From: a virus
Strand: one strand, 5' to 3'
Length of the DNA: 39,817 bases
Virus record (IMG/VR): IMGVR_UViG_3300021356_000051
Span: 1 to 39,817 of that record
The notes under the pieces are model-generated. The model ran no database searches, had not been told where the DNA came from, and saw nothing but the letters and a program-made list of their open reading frames with translations. Shown here piece after piece: positions 15,124-23,892 of this stretch. The translations under genes and the position numbers were made by a program. Every line of letters begins with the position of its first letter. Within the stretch, counting starts at the first letter, position 1.

Positions 15124-16422
15124 ATGTCAGACAAAAAAAGACGCAGGATTCAAACTGCCGGTGTGAAAGCCGAATCATCGATCGAACTACTAGATAGAGT
15201 TCAGACCCCTACCCAAGAATTTACAGAGACTAAAAAAGACAACCAGGACGACGGTAACGACTTCTCAGAATTTTATGATGAGAATGGAGAGTTCCTATGG
15301 GAAGCCTATGAGTCTACATGTCCATCCCACACTAGAAAACCTAACCCACATGTAAAAACACAGAATGGCGATAAGGTTTACTCAAGAGAGCCTTACGCAC
15401 AAGAGATGTATGACATCTTAACTGAATATAGCCCTGAAATTAAATCTCAATTATTTACAGGTGAGATTCACACAGGTAAAGTTTGGGGTGTAACAGAAGA
15501 GTGGATTACAGTAGACATTGGCTACAGAGAATTAGTATATGTAAATGCTAAGAAGGAGTCTGATGAAGTGAGAGCACTTCTACCAGGAGAAGAAACTGCG
15601 GTCTTAATTACTGACACAAGAGGCACTTTAGCCGGTACAATTACTGGTGGAGTAAAACATAAAACTTTCATGGACTTAAGAGCTGGTATCGAAGAGGGTA
15701 ACACTGCTTGGATTGGTCTAGTGAAAAATATGATTGAGAATGGTGGTTATATTGTAAGAGTACAGGGCGTTGACTGTTTCATGCCAGGTTCACTTGCAGG
15801 TATTAATAAACTATCAGACTTTAGCTCAATCATTGGAGAAGAGATCTATGTTGTACCAGTGAGTTACTCACCAGATAGAGGTACAGTCATTGTTTCACAT
15901 AGAAAATATCTACAAGCATTAATTCCTAACGCTATTCAAGAATTAAAGAATTCTATAGAAGATGTTAGAGAAGGTTTAGTTACAGGTACTGCTAAATACG
16001 GCGTGTTCGTTGAGTTTGACAAATGTTTAACTGGTATGATTCATACTAATGAGTTAGATGAAGAAACTCTGGTTAAGTTTAAATCTAGAGAGATTAAGCC
16101 AGGCGACCCTGTTAAGTTTTTTGTAAAAGATATTATTAGTAATTCTAAAATAACTCTAACTCAAAAGGAAGGAACGTCAATAAGCCCATGGATAAACATA
16201 GGCTCTAGGTATCAAATACCTTCAGTCGTCGAGGCTAAAATAAAGACTAAAAAGGATTATGGTATATTTGTAAATATCGAAGAAGGCGTAACCGGTTTAT
16301 TACATGTTAGTGAATTGCCTGAAAATAAAATCGATTCATATAATATAGGTGATTCTCTAGATGTTCAAATTACTAGAATTGATGAGTCTGCGATGAAGGT
16401 ATTTCTTAAATTACCTCAATAA
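15124..16422 (+). CDS. S1-repeat RNA-binding protein (phage ribosomal protein S1-like)
   Basis: The protein has 432 residues. An unrelated N-terminal region (basic start K-K-R-R-R-I, then an acidic stretch, to about 105) is followed by four S1/OB repeats at about 110-175, 193-268, 277-355 and 360-430. The last two are the clearest, with G-T-A-K-Y-G-V-F-V-E-F and K-D-Y-G-I-F-V-N-I-E-E-G-V-T-G-L-L-H-V-S-E-L. S1 repeats bind single-stranded RNA; in bS1 they bring mRNA to the 30S subunit. Bacterial bS1 usually has six repeats, so this is shorter, and the N-terminal ribosome anchor is not recognisable. It could redirect host ribosomes to phage messages. RNA protection or polymerase regulation are alternatives. 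It has its own proposed promoter (P3). Confidence 0.85.
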   Translation: MSDKKRRRIQTAGVKAESSIELLDRVQTPTQEFTETKKDNQDDGNDFSEFYDENGEFLWEAYESTCPSHTRKPNPHVKTQNGDKVYSREPYAQEMYDILTEYSPEIKSQLFTGEIHTGKVWGVTEEWITVDIGYRELVYVNAKKESDEVRALLPGEETAVLITDTRGTLAGTITGGVKHKTFMDLRAGIEEGNTAWIGLVKNMIENGGYIVRVQGVDCFMPGSLAGINKLSDFSSIIGEEIYVVPVSYSPDRGTVIVSHRKYLQALIPNAIQELKNSIEDVREGLVTGTAKYGVFVEFDKCLTGMIHTNELDEETLVKFKSREIKPGDPVKFFVKDIISNSKITLTQKEGTSISPWINIGSRYQIPSVVEAKIKTKKDYGIFVNIEEGVTGLLHVSELPENKIDSYNIGDSLDVQITRIDESAMKVFLKLPQ

Positions 16423-16439
16423 CTATAAAAACAGAGGAT

Positions 16440-16447
16440 GATATATA
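16440..16447 (+). promoter_or_regulatory. putative late promoter element GATATATA (P4)
   Basis: The octamer lies in the 51-base gap after the S1-like gene, 26 bases before the amidoligase ATG. A perfect 7-bp inverted repeat, ATGATAT (16438-16444) and ATATCAT (16458-16464), overlaps it and may be an operator half-site pair or a weak hairpin. It would start the long unit 16474-30120, in which no further gap exceeds 26 bases. Confidence 0.5.
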
Positions 16448-16473
16448 TTCAAAAGTAATATCATACTCTTAAT

Positions 16474-17784
16474 ATGCAAAAACTAAACGTATCTTCGGAT
16501 AGACATTCTGTTCTAAACGCTAGTCAGATTGGAATTGAATTTGAGTTTTATTCTAACTTAGAGCTAGAGGAAACACAAAAATCTTTATCCGAACTACTAA
16601 ATAGAAAGATTAGACTAGAGGAAAAGGCACACTCTGATTTCCAACCAAGCGCTGAAGTCTTTAAGATGGAACCTGATATGTCAGGTGGTAAAGGGCTAAT
16701 TGAGTTGGTAACAGGTGCAATGCCTTATAGAAACGCTAGGATTGTAATTCAAAAGATGTTAAGATGGATCGAGAAGAATGGTTATACAAATGACCGTGCT
16801 TCGATTCACCTTAATATGTCTTTTAACCCTGATTATTTAGTAGATAAAAATATGATTCAACACATGTCAGTGTTGAAATTCATTCTAGAGTTTGATGAGG
16901 CTAGAGTGTATAAGTATTTTCCAAATAGAAAGGATTCTACTTATGCAAAATCTATTAAATGGGTTATGCCAAAACATGAGGCTTTCTACTATAATGAAAA
17001 TCTAATTAGCTCAGATAACTTTACTTTCGCTAATACTAAATACTATGGTATTAACTTTGAGAAGGCACAGAAGAACTATTTAGAGTTTAGATATTTAGGT
17101 GGTGAAGGTTATGAGAAAAGAGTAGATGATATTCTACATCTTGCGGATGGATTTATTATGTCTGTCTTCAAATCTTGCTTCAACCCTAGATTTACTCCCG
17201 AGAATAAAATTGAACTTAAGCGTATCCTAGAGAAGAATAGACCTCTAATGGAAATGCTAAAAGACTACAAGGCAGTAAATAAATATTGGAAGAAGATAAA
17301 TATATTAGTAGACTTAACAGACAACGAGCAAGTAATCGAAGTTCAGTGGAACAGATTTAAGCTAAAAGTCTTAGAGTTACTAGCAAATGGTACAATGGAA
17401 GAAGGGATTATCAACTATGATTCCGACTACGGTGTGGTACAAGTTAAAAATGGTAAATTTAAGACTGCTTATTTGCTAGATGGATTTGAGTTTATAGACT
17501 GTGAGCTTTCAGGAAATATCGAAAATAGTGGTATTTATGGCGGTAAAGTAGAAGGAGCACAGTTATTAAGAACACAACTCTATAAAGGCTGTGAAGTAAA
17601 GGATTCAAAAATTGAGTCCTCTTATGTGCATGGCAGTTGTTCAGTAACAAACTGCTTTGTCTTTGGAAAAGATACAATTTTCAAAGGTAGAATGGTTGGA
17701 GGTATTTTCAGAGAGGGTGGCATTGGGCCACATGCTAGATTTGATGATACCGAAATAGTGGTAAGCACAAAAATAAATAGTTAA
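16474..17784 (+). CDS. GS-fold amidoligase with C-terminal pentapeptide-like beta-helix
   Basis: The protein has 436 residues. The first ~220 match the putative amidoligase family (glutamine-synthetase-like COOH-NH2 ligases): I-G-I-E-F-E-F at 19-25, M-E-P-D at 65-68, L-I-E-L-V-T-G at 75-81, S-I-H-L-N at 110-114 and Y-L-E-F-R-Y at 202-207. The acidic residues would bind metal-ATP, and H112 and R206 are probable active-site residues. Enzymes of this family join a carboxylate to an amine using ATP. From about 335 to 425 the sequence turns into five-residue steps (I-Y-G-G-K, V-E-G-A-Q, L-L-R-T-Q, L-Y-K-G-C), a beta-helix that may bind a surface or oligomerise. It starts an operon of baseplate genes, so a virion protein or the host wall are possible substrates. 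Neither is shown. Confidence 0.78.
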   Translation: MQKLNVSSDRHSVLNASQIGIEFEFYSNLELEETQKSLSELLNRKIRLEEKAHSDFQPSAEVFKMEPDMSGGKGLIELVTGAMPYRNARIVIQKMLRWIEKNGYTNDRASIHLNMSFNPDYLVDKNMIQHMSVLKFILEFDEARVYKYFPNRKDSTYAKSIKWVMPKHEAFYYNENLISSDNFTFANTKYYGINFEKAQKNYLEFRYLGGEGYEKRVDDILHLADGFIMSVFKSCFNPRFTPENKIELKRILEKNRPLMEMLKDYKAVNKYWKKINILVDLTDNEQVIEVQWNRFKLKVLELLANGTMEEGIINYDSDYGVVQVKNGKFKTAYLLDGFEFIDCELSGNIENSGIYGGKVEGAQLLRTQLYKGCEVKDSKIESSYVHGSCSVTNCFVFGKDTIFKGRMVGGIFREGGIGPHARFDDTEIVVSTKINS

Positions 17785-17785
17785 A

Positions 17786-18628
17786 ATGAGTGAAATAAGA
17801 TCGGGTAACGAAACTAACTTAAGCACCGAAAGAGATTTCGGGGATAGCTGTCTTAACGCCTTTCTCCAAGAGTTAGGTGATGATTTGACTGGTGCTTGTA
17901 TGGTTCCTGTTAACCTACCACAAAGAGAAATTATTAATATAGTTAAAAGAGCTAAGAAATGGTTCTATAAAAACTATGAGGATGCAGTTAGAGAGAACTA
18001 CTATCATGTTCCTAAAACTGTATTTGATTCAACATATTTTAAAAATCATAGATCTTTAAATCTACCTAATGCAAGTGCAGATGGTTCAGGTGCAGTATTC
18101 TCTGTATTTGGAGTACATGATTTGGGTTCTGGTTTCAACAGCGCACAAGGTGGATTAGATGTTAGATTCCAAAGCGGTGGAGACTTCGCTTTAGAGAAGA
18201 TGTTATTTAGAGGTATGTATGAAGGAGCCGGATCTGCCGAAGCTGCAGAAGAACTACAATACTATGTGCTTAATCAATCACTAGCAGATATGTCTAGGCA
18301 GATTTTAGAAAATCCTATCTCTTACCAATACTCTAGATTAACTGGTGAATTAAAGATATTAGGTGATACACCAAAAGACGATGTAATCCTACATGTATAT
18401 GAGACACTACCCGATTGTGCTATATACGAGGATGAAGTTTTCTTTAGATATTGTTCTGCTAGAATTAAGCAGTCCCTGGGTGCTAAATTAGGCATCTTTA
18501 AATTTGCATTACCTGGTAATGTGGAATTTGACTACGACGCGATAAAAGACATGGGCGACACCGAATTAGAGTCGATTATCGAAGAAATTAAAGGCGATGA
18601 AGGCGTGGATTGGATGTTCCACTCATAA
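17786..18628 (+). CDS. virion structural protein (neck or baseplate component)
   Basis: The protein has 280 residues. N-terminal L-P-Q-R-E-I-I-N-I-V-K-R-A-K-K-W-F-Y and C-terminal I-Y-E-D-E-V-F-F-R-Y-C-S-A-R-I-K follow a layout I remember from conserved structural proteins next to baseplate genes in many large myoviruses. That layout continues with F-K-F-A-L-P-G-N-V-E-F-D-Y. A middle region of about 70 residues is Gly/Ser/Ala-rich. It lies one base after the amidoligase gene and 20 bases before gp25. A neck/adaptor role or a wedge-associated role are both possible. Confidence 0.66.
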   Translation: MSEIRSGNETNLSTERDFGDSCLNAFLQELGDDLTGACMVPVNLPQREIINIVKRAKKWFYKNYEDAVRENYYHVPKTVFDSTYFKNHRSLNLPNASADGSGAVFSVFGVHDLGSGFNSAQGGLDVRFQSGGDFALEKMLFRGMYEGAGSAEAAEELQYYVLNQSLADMSRQILENPISYQYSRLTGELKILGDTPKDDVILHVYETLPDCAIYEDEVFFRYCSARIKQSLGAKLGIFKFALPGNVEFDYDAIKDMGDTELESIIEEIKGDEGVDWMFHS

Positions 18629-18648
18629 TAAGCTGAATACATACATAA

Positions 18649-19005
18649 ATGGATTTTTACATTAAATATATTGGTGACCCTAACTACCAGACTGATATTG
18701 TACACAACAATGGGGAGATTGAGCAACTATTGGCTCAGATTGAAACCACGTTGTTCACTAGAAAGAGGGATGTGTTAGGTCAACCTGATTTTGGATGTAG
18801 TCTAGAAAACTTGGTTTATGGTATGAACCAAAATGAATTTCAAATTAAAAATGAAATTGAGAAACAATTAACTAACTATGTACCTCTCTCTAGAAAGTAT
18901 TCTACAAGTGTAGATGTTAAATTCTTTAGAGGTGAAGTTAGAGATATTTGTTATGTAGATATTACAGTTAATAATGAGTACACAATTCAAGTAAATCTAA
19001 GATAA
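18649..19005 (+). CDS. gp25: baseplate wedge protein gp25 (GPW/gp25 family)
   Basis: This 118-residue protein is the usual length for gp25. After a short strand region it has T-L-F-T-R-K-R-D-V-L-G-Q-P-D-F-G-C-S-L-E-N-L-V, the family's core (family members have T-x-x-G-E-R-x-x-x-P-x-x-G-x-x-L). The C-terminal part alternates strands (V-D-V-K-F-F-R, Y-V-D-I-T-V, Y-T-I-Q-V-N). gp25 (TssE in type VI secretion) starts sheath assembly on the wedge with gp6 and gp53. It sits eight bases before the gp6 gene, which is strong support from gene order. Confidence 0.9.
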   Translation: MDFYIKYIGDPNYQTDIVHNNGEIEQLLAQIETTLFTRKRDVLGQPDFGCSLENLVYGMNQNEFQIKNEIEKQLTNYVPLSRKYSTSVDVKFFRGEVRDICYVDITVNNEYTIQVNLR

Positions 19006-19012
19006 ATAAATA

Positions 19013-20842
19013 ATGGCTGAATTAAAATTTTTAAGTACACTAAGAACCTCTGCAAATCAAGTCAAGGCTGATGCGCGCACCTATATTGCAAGGGTGTATA
19101 AGCGTGCAAATACCCTATTTACAGAGGCTTCACCGTTTGCTCAAATTGTAAACGTGATGGCTGAACTTGGTGAACTAATTATGTTCTATATAGAAGATGC
19201 TACTGTAGAACAAAACATATACACGGCCCAGCAACCTGAGTCAATCTATGGTCTATCAAGATTAACTGGCCATGATGCAACCAGAGGTTTTGCTGCAACA
19301 GGAGAGATAGAATTCAGATGGAAGTTAGGTGCAGATCTTGGTAAGATTGCAGGTACTGGTTTAAACATTGATGCTAGATCAGAGTTATCATGTGAACTAA
19401 ACGGCTTAACGTATACTCTACTAACACAACAAGATAAGTTTAGATTAGAAAAGTCTAACAAGTATAAAACTAAATGTGCTATCATTCAGGGTCAGTTTGA
19501 ACAACAGACGTTTACTGGAACTGGTGAGTCTATGCAGTCATATAATGTAAAAGTTCAATCATTAACAGACCACTCTAAAGTCTCAGTTGCAGTCAACGGC
19601 GAGCATTGGACCAAACACGATTCGATCTATGACCTACTTAACGAAGAAAAGGGTTATATCCTAAAGACAGGTATCTCAGGCGGTTTAGACGTTTATTTTG
19701 GTACTGGTAACTTTGGTGCAATTCCACCAGCAGGTGCAGATATTACCGTTGAATATGTGAAGCATAAAGGTGCTTTAGGTAATATTGATGATGGACAAGA
19801 TATTGTTTTCCAATGGCAGTCAGAGGGTTCAGACTCTAACGGTGATACTTTTGATTTAAACGAGTATTTAGAAGTTAATGTAACTTCATCTCCAAAAATG
19901 GGCGCAGATAAAGAGAGCCCAGAGTTTACTAAGTTAATGGCACCTCTCGCTTCCAAATCTTACGTCTTAGCAACTCCAGACAATTACGAGTATTTCCTAT
20001 CAAGATACGGATTATTCTCGTATGTGGACGCTTACAACACGACGTCGGATCAGTATTTAGATGATGACAATGTGATCTATATCTTTGCTGTGCCAGATAT
20101 AAAAAGAAAACTATTAGCAAGTCAAGACTACTTCTCTATTCCAGAGAATGAAATGTTCTTTGACCAAAACGAATATGACAAGATGTCACAAGTAATTCAA
20201 GATAGCGGCCAGCAAATGGTAACTACTGAAGTGGTGTTTGTTAAACCTCAGATTAGAAAATACAGTATGGACATTAACATCAGATATTTTGAGGGTTATA
20301 CAAAACAAGAGATCTTTAGCGAAGTTAGAGCTAGAGTAAGTGACTACCTATTAAATATCACAAGAAGAGACAAATTGCCTAAGTCTGATATTGTGTATAT
20401 TCTAGAAGAAATTGATGGCATTGATGCAGTGAATGTGAGATTCATCTCAGAAACAGAAGAGACAGCTAGACGTCTAGGTTACTACGAGTCTAAAACTGTA
20501 TCTGTTGTACCACAAGAACCTGTGCTATTAGAAGATATTGGTAACGGCAAACAAAAATATATTTTCTTTAAGCGCGTGGAAGAAGTTAAGACCGTGGACG
20601 TCGATGCGACGACAGCTATTCCACCAACAGTTGCAGGCTTAGACGAATGGGGTGACATCATCATGGAGAAAGAAGAAGTCGCTGTCTTTAGAGGCGGATG
20701 GCAAGACCGTGATGGAGACCCTATTATTGACGACGCTCGCATCAACGCGGAAGCTGCGCTTAGTGTGAATTTTGATGAAACGCCGGTACCTAGAACAATA
20801 TACACTAGAGTACAGGCTGGAAATAGAAAAGCCTTGAAATAA
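19013..20842 (+). CDS. gp6: baseplate wedge protein gp6-like (baseplate_J family)
   Basis: The protein has 609 residues; T4 gp6 has 660. The N-terminal helices (F-A-Q-I-V-N-V-M-A-E-L-G-E-L-I-M-F-Y-I-E-D) followed by E-Q-N-I-Y-T-A and L-S-R-L-T-G-H-D-A-T are typical of wedge gp6/gpJ. The middle is beta-rich. The C-terminal part has I-R-Y-F-E-G-Y-T, then E-I-F-S-E-V-R-A-R-V-S-D-Y-L and I-V-Y-I-L-E-E-I-D-G-I-D-A-V. That is the usual helix followed by I-x-x-I-D-G-V. gp6 dimers form the ring linking all wedges. It follows gp25 and its stop overlaps the next ATG (TAATG). Confidence 0.88.
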   Translation: MAELKFLSTLRTSANQVKADARTYIARVYKRANTLFTEASPFAQIVNVMAELGELIMFYIEDATVEQNIYTAQQPESIYGLSRLTGHDATRGFAATGEIEFRWKLGADLGKIAGTGLNIDARSELSCELNGLTYTLLTQQDKFRLEKSNKYKTKCAIIQGQFEQQTFTGTGESMQSYNVKVQSLTDHSKVSVAVNGEHWTKHDSIYDLLNEEKGYILKTGISGGLDVYFGTGNFGAIPPAGADITVEYVKHKGALGNIDDGQDIVFQWQSEGSDSNGDTFDLNEYLEVNVTSSPKMGADKESPEFTKLMAPLASKSYVLATPDNYEYFLSRYGLFSYVDAYNTTSDQYLDDDNVIYIFAVPDIKRKLLASQDYFSIPENEMFFDQNEYDKMSQVIQDSGQQMVTTEVVFVKPQIRKYSMDINIRYFEGYTKQEIFSEVRARVSDYLLNITRRDKLPKSDIVYILEEIDGIDAVNVRFISETEETARRLGYYESKTVSVVPQEPVLLEDIGNGKQKYIFFKRVEEVKTVDVDATTAIPPTVAGLDEWGDIIMEKEEVAVFRGGWQDRDGDPIIDDARINAEAALSVNFDETPVPRTIYTRVQAGNRKALK

Positions 20843-21117
20843 TGTTATTTAGAGACCTATTAGTTTACAAGCGTAAAAGGCTGTATAAAGTAGCCAAGCA
20901 TAGAAGAGACGATCTTAAGAATACTAAGTACGACTATAAGTCTGAGCAAAGAGGTCTGATTAAAAATCAAGTTTCACATCATATTCAAAGAAATCAAACG
21001 ATGAGAGAGTTTTTACTCTTTATCAACGATTATATTGTTAGCCTGTTAGATCAGGTAAGATATTTAAAGAACTACAAAAACTTTACAGTACAAAAAGACG
21101 ACGATACAACTAGATAA
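20842..21117 (+). CDS. small basic protein between gp6 and gp7 genes
   Basis: The 91-residue protein is strongly basic in its first half (Y-K-R-K-R-L-Y-K-V-A-K-H-R-R-D-D). A hydrophobic helix follows (F-L-L-F-I-N-D-Y-I-V-S-L-L-D-Q-V) and the tail is acidic. It starts on the gp6 stop codon (TAATG), so it is translated with gp6. T4 has no gene here. An assembly helper or small structural clip is the likely role, but no family is recognised. Confidence 0.65.
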   Translation: MLFRDLLVYKRKRLYKVAKHRRDDLKNTKYDYKSEQRGLIKNQVSHHIQRNQTMREFLLFINDYIVSLLDQVRYLKNYKNFTVQKDDDTTR

Positions 21118-21119
21118 CT

Positions 21120-23885
21120 ATGTGGAATAATTTAAGATTCTTTAATGGTACTGCTGAAGAGTTACAGTTAGTACAGAACGCAGCAGGCGTATGGACCGGT
21201 AAGGTCTATCTACCTGAAGTATCTGCAGGTCTGTATGAAACTGTTAATCTATTTGTATTGGAAGAAGTTATCCACGAGGGAGAGACTAAGGTCAGCAAGC
21301 CTATTTCGCCAAATGGTACAATCACTCAATTAGACTTCAGTTGGAGAGCTTTAGCTAAAGATCAGTCTAAAGACGTGATTATGTATGGTATGAGAATGGA
21401 TGGTGGTAAAGCCTATGTAAAGGAATTAAAGAACCAATCTCTAGAGTTAGCTGATTTTACTACTATTGTATCACAGGACAGTGACTACTTAAAGACAGTA
21501 AACGCGCACGAGAACATTGCTCTACAAGTTAACATCGCAATCTCTTCACAGAATGAAGGTATTCATAAGAGGGTATTGCAAGTTAAAGCTGGTGAGACGC
21601 TAATCGCTGAAATTGAATTCTACGGAGAAGTAGAAGCAGAAGACGAGAGATTAAAAATCTTATTAGGTAACTTAGGCGCCTCTTTAGAGGAAGAAGACTT
21701 TATGATATTTAAGTCACATGACATCTCAGAGATGCACCCTGACTATCAACTGTTAAACCAAAAGAGAAGAGAACTCTTACTAGAGTTAAACAACATTAAA
21801 CCATTTGTCGGTACGTATAAGGCTATCCTAAATGCGATCGACTTCTTTGGTTACGATAAGATTACCCTAAAAGAGTATTGGATTAATGTAGATAAGAGCT
21901 CAAGCAGTTTCGGTAAGCTACATGCTATCCCAGTACCTAACTCATCGGTAAGAGGTGAGATGACTAGAAAACTACTTAAGTTTAAAATGCCTTCTGCTAC
22001 GCAGAAGAAAACTAGTAGATTCTCTCTAGTCTACAGATTAAATGAGCCTAACGGTACATTCGATCAGTGGGATTTTGCTAATGTAGATGAAGTATTTGAT
22101 TATACTCCAGAAGAAGTCCTAATTAAATTATACGGTTTAAAGAATAGATTACAACGAGATTTTTTACCCCTAGAAGCTAAAATCGTAGACATCACAGGGG
22201 AAGGCGACTATTTCGCTCAGAAAAACTTAAATATCTGGAAGATTCAAAATCCAATTAGTTTCTTCACCGAAGGACATAGAGTAAAGTTCGATGTATTTCC
22301 TAACGACAGAGAATTATTCATTGAAGATACATCAATGGTATTAAAGTCTTACCTAGATCAAAATGATTTAACCAATAACTACACTACATTCTTAAACTTA
22401 GGTGTAGGTGATGAGGCTAGTATTACAGAGGCGCAAAGAACAGAATTAAAAACTGTCTATGAAAAATTCTATGAGACATATCACGATAGAGAGATGAACT
22501 CATGGAACCAGAACTTTGGTCAAACTACAGTGCCAATCGGCTGTCCAGTTATCTTAGACTCGATGGAGTCTTGGGATGATGTATGGGATGAAGCTCAGTT
22601 TGTTTGGGATGATGCCGTTGATGCAAATGCAAATCTAAAAGTAACTTGGGAGAACTGGTGGAAGAGATGGGTCTATGAAGTTGAGTGGATTATCGATGGT
22701 CCTAATGGATGGCATCAAGAATACAGAGGTCCAATCGACGACTACAAGAGATTGCCACTTAATTTACCTTATGTAGGTTCATACACAGTCGAGCTAAGAT
22801 ATTATGACTTATTTGGTCACATGTCTTACTATAAGAAAGAAGATCTTTTTGATGTAAAACTAAAAGAGATAGAACTATATGGTGTTTACTCTTGGTTAGA
22901 GACTGACAAGAAAGATAATATCTCACCTTGGAATGAAAAGTATTTAGACTGGAATCATTCAGGTGGTTACTGGGATTTTCCACAAGATAATAAGAATAAA
23001 GTAGAAGATTCAATTGCTACTTTCTATCTGACGTTAGATAGAGCTAATTATCCAAAAGATGCTACAGATCAGGGTGTAAGATTCTCAACAGTAAGAAGAT
23101 ATATTGACATCTACTCAGATACAGGTTACTCGGAAACTACTGGTCCATTCCAGTGGGATGAATGTTCATTTAGATGGAAAGATACAGTACATAACTGGTG
23201 GAACAACATGAGAGTGGGACCAGATTTAACTGCATCTTTTAAAATAGATTGGATTCAACAGGGCGACACTTTAGTGATAACACATAGAGACCCTGTGTCC
23301 AATGAGTTAATAACAGGTAGTCATACGATTACATCGACTACACCATCTGGTTCTAATGATGTTACTGCTTGGCAGAATATCGCCGACGAACTAGAGGCTA
23401 GCACAAATCCTATTGTTGCTAAATTTAACTATAACGCTGTTTTCAAGGATATGGACAGCGATAATGATATTGACAACCTAGACCAATTTCATTTCATACT
23501 GTGTACTGGACAAGAGTACTCTAAGACTTATGATTTTGAAAATGTAATTATCCAAGGTAGCGCAAGCTCATCGGTGAGTGGTCCAGTAAATTCAGTAGCA
23601 TATAACCCAACATGGGATAATTTAAAAGTATTTAAAAACTGGGCAGAAGTTGAAAGATCTACCCACGTCACTATATCAACCGACATTTCTAAGTTCCCGG
23701 GTGCAAGAAACCCAAAATGGACGATTACTAATATAAGTAACCCAAATGTGAATGATATATACTATAATAATATGTGGCTTACGTACATTTTCCAGGAGCC
23801 GGGTGATTACTCGATACAACTGGAAGCGGAAGACACGTATGGAAATAAGAACGTTGTACAACGCAACATGTTAAAAGTAAAATAA
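21120..23885 (+). CDS. baseplate wedge protein, gp7-like
   Basis: The protein has 921 residues; T4 gp7 has 1032. Gene order (gp25, gp6, small gene, this) and size support gp7. Around 210-250 there is Y-Q-L-L-N-Q-K-R-R-E-L-L-L-E-L-N, then G-T-Y-K-A-I-L-N-A-I-D-F-F-G-Y-D. That helical pair is seen in wedge gp7 and similar proteins of large phages. The C-terminal half consists of Ig/PKD-like beta domains with tryptophan-rich joints, for example W-D-D-V-W-D-E-A-Q-F-V-W-D-D near 482 and F-Q-W-D-E-C-S-F-R-W-K-D near 677. These could be outward-facing decorations. It is separated by only two bases from the gene before and seven from the gene after. Confidence 0.7.
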   Translation: MWNNLRFFNGTAEELQLVQNAAGVWTGKVYLPEVSAGLYETVNLFVLEEVIHEGETKVSKPISPNGTITQLDFSWRALAKDQSKDVIMYGMRMDGGKAYVKELKNQSLELADFTTIVSQDSDYLKTVNAHENIALQVNIAISSQNEGIHKRVLQVKAGETLIAEIEFYGEVEAEDERLKILLGNLGASLEEEDFMIFKSHDISEMHPDYQLLNQKRRELLLELNNIKPFVGTYKAILNAIDFFGYDKITLKEYWINVDKSSSSFGKLHAIPVPNSSVRGEMTRKLLKFKMPSATQKKTSRFSLVYRLNEPNGTFDQWDFANVDEVFDYTPEEVLIKLYGLKNRLQRDFLPLEAKIVDITGEGDYFAQKNLNIWKIQNPISFFTEGHRVKFDVFPNDRELFIEDTSMVLKSYLDQNDLTNNYTTFLNLGVGDEASITEAQRTELKTVYEKFYETYHDREMNSWNQNFGQTTVPIGCPVILDSMESWDDVWDEAQFVWDDAVDANANLKVTWENWWKRWVYEVEWIIDGPNGWHQEYRGPIDDYKRLPLNLPYVGSYTVELRYYDLFGHMSYYKKEDLFDVKLKEIELYGVYSWLETDKKDNISPWNEKYLDWNHSGGYWDFPQDNKNKVEDSIATFYLTLDRANYPKDATDQGVRFSTVRRYIDIYSDTGYSETTGPFQWDECSFRWKDTVHNWWNNMRVGPDLTASFKIDWIQQGDTLVITHRDPVSNELITGSHTITSTTPSGSNDVTAWQNIADELEASTNPIVAKFNYNAVFKDMDSDNDIDNLDQFHFILCTGQEYSKTYDFENVIIQGSASSSVSGPVNSVAYNPTWDNLKVFKNWAEVERSTHVTISTDISKFPGARNPKWTITNISNPNVNDIYYNNMWLTYIFQEPGDYSIQLEAEDTYGNKNVVQRNMLKVK

Positions 23886-23892
23886 ACGAAAA

